Assembly: GCA_003173915.1 (NCBI GenBank)
Contig: PPGL01000078.1
Span: forward strand, 1 to 19,705
Length of the DNA stretch: 19,705 nt
Direction: 5' to 3'
Origin: Candidatus Levyibacteriota bacterium
GTDB lineage: Bacteria > Patescibacteria > Microgenomatia > Levybacterales > UBA12049
Made by a program: the position numbers and the translations under genes. Every line of letters starts with the position of its first letter. The stretch's first letter is position 1. Shown piece by piece: positions 5,854-13,240 of the stretch. Below the pieces are notes generated by a model that saw only the letters and a list, made by a program, of their open reading frames with translations, did not search any database and had not been told where the DNA came from.

Positions 5854-8127
5854 ATGCTAGAAAAAGTTTACGATCATAAGAAAAACGAACAATCTCTTTA
5901 CACAATGTGGGAAGAAGGGAAGTACTTCCAACCAGAAATCAATCCTGAAGGGAAACCATATTCAATTATTCTACCTCCACCAAATGCAAATGGTGATTTA
6001 CATTTTGGTCATGCAATGTTTGTTGTAGAGGACATTCTTATTCGCTATCACAGAATGAAAGGATTTGCGACGCTTTGGCTTCCTGGGACAGACCATGCAG
6101 GTACCGAAACACAATTTGTATTTGAGAAAAAACTTCAGGAATCCGGAAGGTCTCGTTTTGATTTTAACCGAACAGATCTCTACAACATGATTTGGGACTA
6201 TGTTAAGAAGAATAGGGGAGGAATAGAAACACAACTGAGACGTCTTGGTTTTTCTCTTGATTGGTCGCGAGAAAAATTTACCTTAGATCCAGATATTGTC
6301 AAAATTGTTATAGAAACATTTCGGAAGATGTATGAAGACGGACTCGTGTATCGGGATTATCGACTGGTTAATTATTGCACAAAAGACGGAACATCTTTTT
6401 CAGATCTAGAAACAATTAGTGAAGAAAGAGAGGGAGTACTTTATTTCATCAAATTTCCGATTAAAGGAGGAGGATTTATTACTGTTGCCACAACGCGACC
6501 TGAAACTATTCTTGGTGACGTTGCAGTAATGGTCAATCCAAAGGATAAGAGATATGAAAATTTTGTTGGGAAAACTGTCATGCTCCCATTTGTAAATCGC
6601 GAAGTTCCTATTATTTCTGATGAGTATGTGAATGCTGAATTTGGAACGGGAGCGGTGAAAGTAACGCCAGCTCATGATTTTAATGATTACGAGATAGCTA
6701 AAAAACATAAGCTGTCTTACCCTCCAATTATTGGATTTGATGGCAAAATGCAAAATACAAAAGGCATATTAGACGGGTTGTATGTAAAACAAGCACGGGG
6801 AGAGATGGTGAAAAAACTAGAGGAAGCAGCACTCTTAGAAAAACAAGAACCATATAAAATCATTTTGCCTGTTTGTTACAAATGCAAAACTGTTCTGGAG
6901 CCGTTGCCGCTTGAGCAATGGTATGTGAAAGTTGGACCTCTTATTGATAATGCAATAAAAGCTGTTGATATGGGTTTTGTAAAAATTTACCCATCAAATT
7001 TTGTCCATACATTAAAGCAGTGGTACGGTGCGCTTCGGGACTGGAATATTTCTCGCCAAAATGTGTGGGGAATTCAAATTCCAGTGTGGTATGAAGTTAC
7101 AGATGCATCGGTATTTACTGTTTCTTTTATTGATAAAAATAATCAGCAGCAACAAGGACAGTTACATGCTTTGCTTACGAAGGGACATACATACGAGGAA
7201 ATAATAAAAGGAATACAAAAAGTTGTTGCGCCAATTACAGCTAAGGTAGTTTTTGAAGATCAAAAAGAGAAAGGGAAAGAGTATCTTCCGGAAACAGATA
7301 CATTTGACACATGGTTTTCGTCAGGACAATGGCCATATGTGACCTTAAAAACAAGCAGTCCTGAGGATTTTGAGAAGTTTTATCCAACATCTGTTATGGA
7401 AACTGGCTACGATATTTTAAAAGCGTGGGTTTCTCGTATGCTCATTCTTGGGCTCTATGTTGCCAATGGAAAACATGAAACAAACCCAGAAAAAATAAAA
7501 AATACTGTTCCTTTTAGAGACGTTGTACTTCATGGACTGGTGAATGACCCGTATGGCAAGAAAATGAGTAAGTCTAAGGGGAATGTGGTGAATCCTCTGG
7601 ATGTTACCGATCAATATGGCGCAGATGCGGTACGAATGGCACTTGTCTATGGAACAGGACTTGGAAATGATCAGGCAATGAGTTATGCCAAACTTGATGC
7701 AATGCGAAAGTTTACAAATAAGATATGGAATATGGCAAGATTTATTGAATTTAAAATGGATCAAGACAAAAAACTCAAACTTGTTGTAAAAGATTTTCTT
7801 GATTTTAAGGGCAAATTACATCAAAACGACATTGATATGCTTGCAAAAACACTCGCATTTGTAAAAGAAATAACTGAGTACATAGAGAAATATCAATTTA
7901 ATCTTGCAGCAGAGAGGTTATATGAATTTATTTGGCATGAGTTTGCAGACAAATATATTGAGGATGTAAAAAATCGGACAAATCAGAGTTCGTTTGAAGT
8001 ATTAGTATCAATGTATGTCACAGTTATAAAAATGTTACATCCTTTTATGCCTTTTGTGACAGAGGAAATATATCAAGCTCTTTTATCGCCAAAAAAACCG
8101 CTTATTATTGCGCAGTGGCCCCAATAG
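5854..8127 (+). CDS. valS: Valyl-tRNA synthetase, short form
   Basis: Class I synthetase that charges tRNA-Val. HIGH motif as HFGH (50-53) after PPPNANGDL, GTDHAG (78-83), an editing (CP1) domain with TTRPET (213-218) and PAHDFNDYE (272-280), WFSSGQWPY, and KMSKS (570-574). The overall pattern, including LWLPGTDHAG and a C-terminal anticodon-binding domain ending in HPFMPFVTEEIYQ, is ValRS rather than IleRS or LeuRS. At 757 aa it is about 100 residues shorter than typical ValRS. It stops right after the anticodon-binding domain (PLIIAQWPQ) and lacks the C-terminal coiled-coil tRNA arm. The stop is clean, with no frameshift remnant downstream. It has its own promoter and a folded leader. Confidence 0.95.
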   Translation: MLEKVYDHKKNEQSLYTMWEEGKYFQPEINPEGKPYSIILPPPNANGDLHFGHAMFVVEDILIRYHRMKGFATLWLPGTDHAGTETQFVFEKKLQESGRSRFDFNRTDLYNMIWDYVKKNRGGIETQLRRLGFSLDWSREKFTLDPDIVKIVIETFRKMYEDGLVYRDYRLVNYCTKDGTSFSDLETISEEREGVLYFIKFPIKGGGFITVATTRPETILGDVAVMVNPKDKRYENFVGKTVMLPFVNREVPIISDEYVNAEFGTGAVKVTPAHDFNDYEIAKKHKLSYPPIIGFDGKMQNTKGILDGLYVKQARGEMVKKLEEAALLEKQEPYKIILPVCYKCKTVLEPLPLEQWYVKVGPLIDNAIKAVDMGFVKIYPSNFVHTLKQWYGALRDWNISRQNVWGIQIPVWYEVTDASVFTVSFIDKNNQQQQGQLHALLTKGHTYEEIIKGIQKVVAPITAKVVFEDQKEKGKEYLPETDTFDTWFSSGQWPYVTLKTSSPEDFEKFYPTSVMETGYDILKAWVSRMLILGLYVANGKHETNPEKIKNTVPFRDVVLHGLVNDPYGKKMSKSKGNVVNPLDVTDQYGADAVRMALVYGTGLGNDQAMSYAKLDAMRKFTNKIWNMARFIEFKMDQDKKLKLVVKDFLDFKGKLHQNDIDMLAKTLAFVKEITEYIEKYQFNLAAERLYEFIWHEFADKYIEDVKNRTNQSSFEVLVSMYVTVIKMLHPFMPFVTEEIYQALLSPKKPLIIAQWPQ

Positions 8128-8163
8128 CGTGAAGCGTTAAGGGGAAAGTGTAAAAGTGCTTTC
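8125..8163. repeat. Intergenic repeat after valS (dispersed repeat copy B)
   Basis: Begins with the valS stop codon (TAGCGTGAAGCG...). It matches 25 of 30 bases with the sequence between fbp and pgk (2125-2154), while GTGAAGCGTTAAGG is shared with one gap with 18667-18678. GAAAG (8144-8148) and CTTTC (8159-8163) could form a weak 5-bp hairpin followed by TTTTT, a marginal terminator at best. Confidence 0.45.
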
Positions 8164-8182
8164 TTTTTGACACAGATACAAT

Positions 8183-9262
8183 ATGGAAGAAAAATTGCTA
8201 GAAACTCTTTTTGCACTGCTTGCAATTCCTGCTCCATCAGGAGAAGAAGCAGAAGTTGCTTCTTATTGCGCAAAAAGACTTAATGATCTTGGTTGCAATG
8301 TTCGTATAGATAAAAAAGGCAACGTGATTGGATTTTTGCCAGGTCAAGGAGAGCCACTTCTTCTTACTGCACACATGGACCGAGTTCCACCAAACAAATC
8401 AATTATTCCAATCAGAAATGGAGATATGCTGACAAGTGATGGAACTTCTACTCTTGGAGCAGATGATGCTGCAGGAATTGCTATTATTCTGGAGGCTGTG
8501 CATATGGTTGTGGAGAAAAAATCTTCACATGTTCCACTTGTTATCGTATTTACTGTAGGAGAAGAGATTGGTTTACAAGGTGCGCGTGCTGTAGATATCT
8601 CAGAATTTCATGTGAAACACGGGATTGGATATGATAATGCGTTTGCAGCAGGAACACTTGTTGAAAAAGGGGCAACATATGAAGGATTTGATGTAGAAAT
8701 TATGGGAAAACCGACTCATCCTGCAAAAGACTTATCTCAAGCAGTGAATACTTTCACCATAGTGCGAGAAATTGATTGGATGATTGGAGAGCAAGATAAA
8801 GGGCAGACACGTATTAATGTCGGAATTGTTACCGCAGGAACAGCAAGAAATGTGGTTCCAGGAACTGCGCATGTAACAGGAGAGCTTCGTAGTTTTCTTT
8901 CCGATGTAGATGTTACAAAAAGATTGTCACAACTGCGACAAAACATTCTGGCAGTATGCAAAAAATATGGAGCTTCATATACATTTGAAACGCATAGGCA
9001 TTCAACATGGTATGTCATAGACAGATCAGAAATGCTTGTTCAAAAATACACAGGAATTAGAAAGGAAAAAAATGAATCTATGGTATTTTCCTCTACATTT
9101 ATTGGCAGCGATGCAAATGTTTTTCGTGCGGAAAAGGGTATGAAGGTTTTTACTCTTTCAACAGGTGTCATTGATGAACATACAGTCAAGGAGTCAGTAA
9201 GAGTATCAGATTTAGTGATGGTGGCTGAGGATTTAGTCGATCTGTTACGGGTAATATCATGA
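8183..9262 (+). CDS. M20-family metallopeptidase (peptidase T-like aminopeptidase)
   Basis: Di-zinc peptidase, expected to release N-terminal residues from short peptides in the cytoplasm. 359 aa, no signal peptide. Metal-site motifs run in the M20 order: TAHMDRVPP (His64, Asp66), LGADDAAG (Asp94), VGEEIGLQGA (general base Glu127, ligand Glu128), YDNAFAAG (Asp151), GKPTHP (His179 in the lid domain), GTARNVVPG, and a final STGVIDEHTVKE with the last histidine. The long dimerisation domain and the 'HMDRVPP' style point to the PepT-like branch, not PepV/DapE. The ATG overlaps nothing upstream, and the next gene starts inside its stop codon (ATGA). Confidence 0.88.
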   Translation: MEEKLLETLFALLAIPAPSGEEAEVASYCAKRLNDLGCNVRIDKKGNVIGFLPGQGEPLLLTAHMDRVPPNKSIIPIRNGDMLTSDGTSTLGADDAAGIAIILEAVHMVVEKKSSHVPLVIVFTVGEEIGLQGARAVDISEFHVKHGIGYDNAFAAGTLVEKGATYEGFDVEIMGKPTHPAKDLSQAVNTFTIVREIDWMIGEQDKGQTRINVGIVTAGTARNVVPGTAHVTGELRSFLSDVDVTKRLSQLRQNILAVCKKYGASYTFETHRHSTWYVIDRSEMLVQKYTGIRKEKNESMVFSSTFIGSDANVFRAEKGMKVFTLSTGVIDEHTVKESVRVSDLVMVAEDLVDLLRVIS

Positions 9263-9774
9263 AAAAGCCAAAATATTTTAAAGGAGCGAAAAAACACAAA
9301 AAAGACCAAAAGAAGCCTGTAGTTTTGATTTCTGAAAAAAAAGACATTTTATCCAAGGCTAAATCCCCGAAGAATTCCCGATCTATTCCCGATAAGACAA
9401 AAAAAACACCCCGCATATATTCTGCAAATTCAAGAGTAGTTCTCAAATTTTTTAAAAAACATCAATTTTGGAGAGAATCGTGGAATGTTGTTGGTATTTT
9501 TCTTCTTATTATTATTGGGATAAATATGTATTATTTAATGCACGTGATTACGAAAGAAAATACTGCAAGACAGGCTACCGAGGCAAAGCTTGCGGAGTGG
9601 AGTCGTGTTGTCGCTACTCATTCTGGCTATCGTGATGCATATGTGCAAATGGCAGTTCTTGCATATACACTTGGAGATAAAAATAAAGCGTATGAATATA
9701 TTTCAAAAGCAATTGCACTTGATCCAAATAATGAAACTGCGATACAACTTGAAGCGGAAATAAAGGGGAAATAG
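9259..9774 (+). CDS. Small membrane-anchored TPR protein
   Basis: 171 aa, not a recognised named family. Residues 1-72 are strongly basic (many Lys/Arg) and probably cytoplasmic. A single hydrophobic helix follows at about 76-95 (VVGIFLLIIIGINMYYLMHV). After that comes a short helical linker and one clear tetratricopeptide repeat at about 124-157 (YRDAYVQMAVLAYTLGDKNKA, split here; then AIALDPNNETA). The topology is N-in with the TPR outside the membrane (inference). The start overlaps the peptidase stop by 4 bp, so translation is probably coupled. The role is unknown; it may scaffold a protein-protein contact at the membrane. It converges with the bL25 gene at a distance of 4 bp. Confidence 0.8.
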   Translation: MKKPKYFKGAKKHKKDQKKPVVLISEKKDILSKAKSPKNSRSIPDKTKKTPRIYSANSRVVLKFFKKHQFWRESWNVVGIFLLIIIGINMYYLMHVITKENTARQATEAKLAEWSRVVATHSGYRDAYVQMAVLAYTLGDKNKAYEYISKAIALDPNNETAIQLEAEIKGK

Positions 9775-9778
9775 AAGA

Positions 9779-10456
9779 TTATTCTGCAGGAGTTTTTTCT
9801 TCTGCAGCAGGGGTTGGTGCAGCTTCACCCTCTCCTGTCTCAGCTTGTGCTTCTGTTTGGGCTGCTGCTTCTTCAACTGCTTGTTCTTCGGCTTCTTGGC
9901 TTACAAGTTCGGCTATTTTTGCAATAACTTCTTCACTATTTGTTAAGATGGTAACGCCTTCGCTTGCCTTAATATCTGCAACGGTAATTTGGTCGTTAAG
10001 TGCTGCTAAATTGGTTACATCTACCTCAAATTTTTCAGGAAGTCTGTCTGGTAATGCTTCGACTTCAATCTCATTAAGAGTATGAAGAAGCATACCAACT
10101 TTTTCTCCTTCTGCTTTTGCTTCTCCAATAAGTTCGACTGGAATCATTGCCTTGACTTTTTCTTTAAGATTTACTTGGTAAAAGTCTGCATGAATTGGTT
10201 CGTGCGTAAGAAAATCATACTGAACATTTTGAATGAGCGTCGGCTTTTCTTGTCCATCAAGCTGTACGTACACAAGTCCTGTTTCTCCAACTGTTTTGAA
10301 AAGGGAAAAGAACTCTTTTACTGGAAGTTGAATTGCGGTTGACTCGACTGCTTTCCCATAAATATTTGCAGGAAGTAAGCCTTCTTTTCGAAGCTGCTTT
10401 GTTTTTTTCCCAGTTATAGTCCGTTTGGTTGCCGTAATAGTATGTTTTTCTGGCAT
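9779..10456 (-). CDS. rplY: 50S ribosomal protein bL25 (CTC/TL5 type)
   Basis: Binds 5S rRNA in the large ribosomal subunit. 225 aa, the long CTC form rather than the roughly 95-aa E. coli form. The N-terminal L25 domain (about 5-95) has RKEGLLPANIYG (23-34) and HADFYQV (89-95). The C-terminal beta domain spans about 96-185 (VELIGEAKAEG, LPEKFEVDVTNL). The last 40 residues (186-225) are a low-complexity Glu/Ala-rich acidic tail, often seen in CTC proteins. The start is fixed by a promoter whose -10 ends 7 nt upstream. It is divergent from ruvC with 55 bp between the start codons. Confidence 0.93.
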   Translation of the reverse strand: MPEKHTITATKRTITGKKTKQLRKEGLLPANIYGKAVESTAIQLPVKEFFSLFKTVGETGLVYVQLDGQEKPTLIQNVQYDFLTHEPIHADFYQVNLKEKVKAMIPVELIGEAKAEGEKVGMLLHTLNEIEVEALPDRLPEKFEVDVTNLAALNDQITVADIKASEGVTILTNSEEVIAKIAELVSQEAEEQAVEEAAAQTEAQAETGEGEAAPTPAAEEKTPAE

Positions 10457-10463
10457 AGGCTTT

Positions 10464-10492
10464 ATTATACTTGAAGCTGCCTTTTATTGCAA
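10464..10492 (-). promoter_or_regulatory. bL25 promoter
   Basis: On the minus strand, -35 TTGCAA (10492-10487), 17 bp, then the consensus -10 TATAAT (10469-10464). The hexamer ends 7 nt before the ATG at 10456, so the transcript should be leaderless or nearly so. Confidence 0.8.
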
Positions 10493-10499
10493 TCTCTGC

Positions 10500-10505
10500 T
10501 AGTAT
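10500..10505 (+). promoter_or_regulatory. Putative -10 element of ruvC
   Basis: TAGTAT ends exactly 6 nt before the ruvC ATG at 10512, the same spacing as for nudE, nth and the P-type ATPase. No good -35 is seen at 16-18 bp. The AAGGAC between it and the ATG looks Shine-Dalgarno-like but lies too close to the start to be a normal ribosome-binding site. Confidence 0.4.
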
Positions 10506-10511
10506 AAGGAC

Positions 10512-11006
10512 ATGCGAATTTTGGGGATAGATCCTGGTATTGGACGGACTGGATGGGGAGTTATTGAGTTTGGCAATGCAAGATTTACTGTTAAAAATTA
10601 TGGATGCATTGAGACAAAACCAAATTCCGAAATACCTGGAAGATTATATGCAATTTTTGATGAAATGACCAATATTATCAATGAATATAAGCCTGAAGTG
10701 ATGGCAATTGAAGAATTATTTTTTAATAAAAATGTAAAAACAGCACTGACAGTTGGACAAGCACGAGGGGTAATTATTCTGACCAGTTCGCAGCATCAAA
10801 TTCCGTTGGCAATTTATACACCCCTTCAAGTAAAAATTGCGTTAACAGGATACGGAAGAGCAGAAAAACAGCAAGTTGGGAAAATGGTAAAAACGCTTTT
10901 GGGTCTTACAGAAATCCCAAAACCAGATGATACTGCAGATGCCCTTGCAATTGCGATAACGCATGCCTTCAGTATAAGAAAGCACATAAAGATGGGGATT
11001 CGATAG
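10512..11006 (+). CDS. ruvC: Holliday junction resolvase RuvC
   Basis: Endonuclease that cuts Holliday junctions symmetrically, working with RuvAB. 164 aa, the usual length. RNase H-like fold motifs: MRILGIDPG with Asp7, AIEELFF with Glu67, and PDDTADALAIA with Asp140 and Asp143. These four acidic residues make up the expected catalytic set. GRAEKQQVGKMV (115-126) also matches the family. It is followed by ruvA in the same direction after 66 bp that include a second promoter element, so ruvC and ruvA may be expressed both together and separately. Confidence 0.95.
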   Translation: MRILGIDPGIGRTGWGVIEFGNARFTVKNYGCIETKPNSEIPGRLYAIFDEMTNIINEYKPEVMAIEELFFNKNVKTALTVGQARGVIILTSSQHQIPLAIYTPLQVKIALTGYGRAEKQQVGKMVKTLLGLTEIPKPDDTADALAIAITHAFSIRKHIKMGIR

Positions 11007-11052
11007 GGTTTTATACAAGAGCTGTTATGTTCTAGTATTTTTCTAAAAGTGC

Positions 11053-11058
11053 TATAAT
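11053..11058 (+). promoter_or_regulatory. Putative -10 element of ruvA
   Basis: A consensus TATAAT lies 14 nt before the ruvA ATG (11073), predicting a leader of about 8 nt. The -35 position holds only a weak match (TTCTAG, about 17 bp upstream). Confidence 0.5.
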
Positions 11059-11072
11059 CTTTGTACCTCAAT

Positions 11073-11648
11073 ATGATAGGAAGTCTTCATGGTATTGTAG
11101 AGCTATTTGATGGACCGTATGTACTTATTAATGTGCAAGGAGTAGGGTATAGAGTTCACATACCCGAAACAGTACGAGGGAAATATCATCCTGAAGAAAA
11201 AATTTCTATTTATACCTATATGCATGTTCGGGAAGATGCCCTAGATCTTTTTGGATTTGAAGCACTTGAAGAACTAAAGTTATTTGAAGCTCTTATTGGA
11301 GTCTCGGGGATTGGTCCAAAAACAGCAATTGGTGTTTTTAGCATTGGAACAAAAACTCAGATTATTACTGCAATTCAAAAAGCGGATGTCGATTTTTTTA
11401 CCCGTGTTCCACGACTTGGAAAGAAGAATGCACAAAAAATTATTATTGAGCTTAAGGGTAAAGTAGGAAGTATAGAAGAATTAGATTTGACTGGAGAAAA
11501 AACACTAATTGATGCAGATGTTTTGAAAGCACTTACGAGTTTTGGTTTTTCTCACAAGGAGGCAGAAGAAGCGATTAAGGCAGTTGGCATGCAGGCAACA
11601 GATACGTCAGGAAAATTGAAATTAGCACTAAAATATTTGGGAAAGTAG
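11073..11648 (+). CDS. ruvA: Holliday junction branch-migration protein RuvA
   Basis: Tetrameric DNA-binding subunit that loads RuvB onto Holliday junctions. 191 aa. The N-terminal OB domain begins MIGSLHGIVE, as in all RuvA proteins, and carries GVGYRVHIP. It continues with YTYMHVREDALDLFGF, helix-hairpin-helix motifs LIGVSGIGPKTAIG and FTRVPRLGKKNAQKIIIELKGK, and a C-terminal RuvB-binding domain (ALTSFGFSHKEAEEAI). The longer reading from TTG at 11061 is not used, because the family start is the ATG at 11073 and TATAAT lies just upstream. The gap to ruvB holds a palindromic repeat. Confidence 0.95.
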   Translation: MIGSLHGIVELFDGPYVLINVQGVGYRVHIPETVRGKYHPEEKISIYTYMHVREDALDLFGFEALEELKLFEALIGVSGIGPKTAIGVFSIGTKTQIITAIQKADVDFFTRVPRLGKKNAQKIIIELKGKVGSIEELDLTGEKTLIDADVLKALTSFGFSHKEAEEAIKAVGMQATDTSGKLKLALKYLGK

Positions 11649-11652
11649 TGGT

Positions 11653-11748
11653 GTCATTCCGAGCGTAGTCGAGGAATCTTCCTCATCTGAGTTTGGAAAA
11701 ATGTTTGTATGAAATCCTTCGACTCCACTTCGTTTCGCTCAGGATGAC
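11653..11748. repeat. Imperfect palindromic intergenic repeat between ruvA and ruvB
   Basis: GTCATTCCGAGCG (11653-11665) pairs with CGCTCAGGATGAC (11736-11748), 11 of 13 positions. Inside, AGTCGAGGAATC (from about 11667) has a partner in the right half (GATTTC... reading back through CCTTCGACT), where an extra CACTTCGTTT segment is inserted. The arms enclose about 70 bp and fill nearly all of the 111-bp gap. Sequences of this GTCATTCYGAGCG...CGCTCAGGATGAC style recur in many bacterial genomes as dispersed non-coding palindromes. Here the element would lie within a ruvA-ruvB transcript and could fold into one long hairpin. No transposase is encoded. Confidence 0.65.
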
Positions 11749-11759
11749 AAAAGAAAGCT

Positions 11760-12806
11760 ATGACTGATCAATCAATTGTTAAATCAAGCCAATTTGAATC
11801 AAATCCAGAAGAAGAAGTGCTTCTGACAAGTCTTAGAGCTTCTTCATGGAAAGAATTTCATGGACAAGAACAGGTAAAGGAGTCAATTCAGATTGCTATT
11901 ACTGCTGCCAAAAAAAGAGGAGAAGCAGTGGAGCATGTTCTTTTGTATGGTCCTCCTGGACTTGGAAAAACAACGCTTTCTCATTTGATTGCAAAAGAAA
12001 TGGGAGTAAATATTCGAATAACATCTGGTCCAGCAATCGAGCGAGCAGGGGATTTGGCCTCAATTTTAACCAATTTAGAAAAGGGAGATATTTTATTTAT
12101 TGATGAAATTCATAGACTCAATAAAGTAGTTGAAGAAACGCTATATCCTGCAATGGAAGATTTTGCGCTTGATATTGTTTTGGGAAAAGGTCCATCTGCA
12201 CGAACTGTGCGAATTGATTTGCCGCAATTCACGCTTATTGGTGCAACAACTCGTGCAGGGAGTTTGTCTGGACCACTTAGAGACAGATTTGGTGTGGTAC
12301 ACAGGTTGCATTTTTATCAACCAAAAGAGCTTGAAGAAGTGATTATAGGAGCAGCAGAAAAATTAGGAGTAACCATTGATAAGGAAAGTATTAAAGAAAT
12401 TGCCAAAAGAGCAAGAGGTACTCCAAGAATTGCGTTAAAACTTCTCAAAAGAGTACGAGACTATGCACTAGTGAAGGGAAATGGTACCATTACCGCTACA
12501 ATAACAAGTGAATCGTTAAAAATGCTTGAAGTTGATGAAATGGGACTTGATAATGCAGATATCAGGTTTCTTAAAGCAATTATTGATATGCATGCTGGTG
12601 GACCTGTTGGACTTGAAACCATTGCATCAAGTATTGCTGAGGATGTTGGGACAATTGAAGAAGTGATTGAGCCGTATCTTTTGCAAATTGGTTTTATTCA
12701 AAAAACTCCGCGAGGAAGAATGGCAACAAGTGCAGCATACAAACACTTAAAGTATCCAGTTAAGGAAAAGCCGAACAAGAATTCTCCTCAAGAGAAATTG
12801 TTATGA
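11760..12806 (+). CDS. ruvB: Holliday junction branch-migration ATPase RuvB
   Basis: AAA+ hexameric motor that drives branch migration with RuvA. 348 aa. Walker A GPPGLGKT (64-71), Walker [10 protein letters not shown] (112-120), sensor 1 GATTRAGSL, arginine finger segment [17 protein letters not shown], and a winged-helix C-terminus with [10 protein letters not shown] and RTPRGRM-like KTPRGRMAT. The first 25 residues and the last 15 or so ([14 protein letters not shown]) vary freely. AAAGAAAG just upstream of the ATG is a weak ribosome-binding site. The next gene begins inside the stop codon (ATGA), so the two are translationally coupled. Confidence 0.95.
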   Translation: MTDQSIVKSSQFESNPEEEVLLTSLRASSWKEFHGQEQVKESIQIAITAAKKRGEAVEHVLLYGPPGLGKTTLSHLIAKEMGVNIRITSGPAIERAGDLASILTNLEKGDILFIDEIHRLNKVVEETLYPAMEDFALDIVLGKGPSARTVRIDLPQFTLIGATTRAGSLSGPLRDRFGVVHRLHFYQPKELEEVIIGAAEKLGVTIDKESIKEIAKRARGTPRIALKLLKRVRDYALVKGNGTITATITSESLKMLEVDEMGLDNADIRFLKAIIDMHAGGPVGLETIASSIAEDVGTIEEVIEPYLLQIGFIQKTPRGRMATSAAYKHLKYPVKEKPNKNSPQEKLL

Positions 12807-13225
12807 AATTACCCGAGTATGTAAGACCTTATCCTTTGATTTGGAAAAAACTTCCATTTTTAAAACCCTATGCAGGAAACGCAATATACCCCTTTATTTT
12901 TCTCAGAGAAGATATTTATCAAGACTTATTAACGAATAAACCTAACCCACGCAGTGTGGCATGTCTAGAACACGAACAGTATCACAGAAAAAGAGAACAA
13001 ACAATTGGATGGTTTTTATTTGGACTTCAATATCTTATCTCACCTACTTTTCGATTCACAGAAGAACTAAATGCTTATAAAGTTACCATGAAGGTTTTAA
13101 AACAAAATAAAGAGCAATTTGTTGTGGAAAGTATTGCACGATACTTATCTGGGTGGATGTATTTATGGAGTATCTCATATACGGACGCCAAAAAAATATT
13201 AGAAAAAGCTTGGAATGAAGCATAA
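12803..13225 (+). CDS. Unrecognised small protein with an HExxH zincin-like motif
   Basis: 140 aa; I cannot name it. The central feature is [13 protein letters not shown] with HEQYH at 57-61, followed 26-27 residues later by EELNAY (Glu87/Glu88, Ala91). HExxH plus a downstream Glu in an 'E..AY' context is the gluzincin arrangement. It resembles small 'HE.IH..Q...FEREAY' proteins found in other bacteria. There is no signal peptide. Residues 68-80 are hydrophobic ([13 protein letters not shown]), so membrane contact is possible. The N-terminus ([27 protein letters not shown], rich in aromatics and prolines) looks like a beta/loop region. It starts within the ruvB stop codon and ends 15 bp before the convergent P-type ATPase gene. 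Peptidase activity is only a hypothesis. Confidence 0.75.
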   Translation: MKLPEYVRPYPLIWKKLPFLKPYAGNAIYPFIFLREDIYQDLLTNKPNPRSVACLEHEQYHRKREQTIGWFLFGLQYLISPTFRFTEELNAYKVTMKVLKQNKEQFVVESIARYLSGWMYLWSISYTDAKKILEKAWNEA

Positions 13226-13240
13226 TTGTAGAAACACAGA

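Noticed and set aside
8144..8168. Intrinsic terminator after valS
   Set aside because: The stem GAAAG/CTTTC has only 5 A/T-rich base pairs and a 10-nt loop before the T run; too weak to call.
8167..8182. TTGACA followed by TACAAT in front of the M20 peptidase gene
   Set aside because: The hexamers are only 4 bp apart and TACAAT touches the ATG, so they cannot act together. No -10 is found at 16-18 bp.
11061..11072. TTG at 11061 as ruvA start
   Set aside because: RuvA proteins begin MIG.L.G, which corresponds to the ATG at 11073. The TTG lies 3 nt after the TATAAT.
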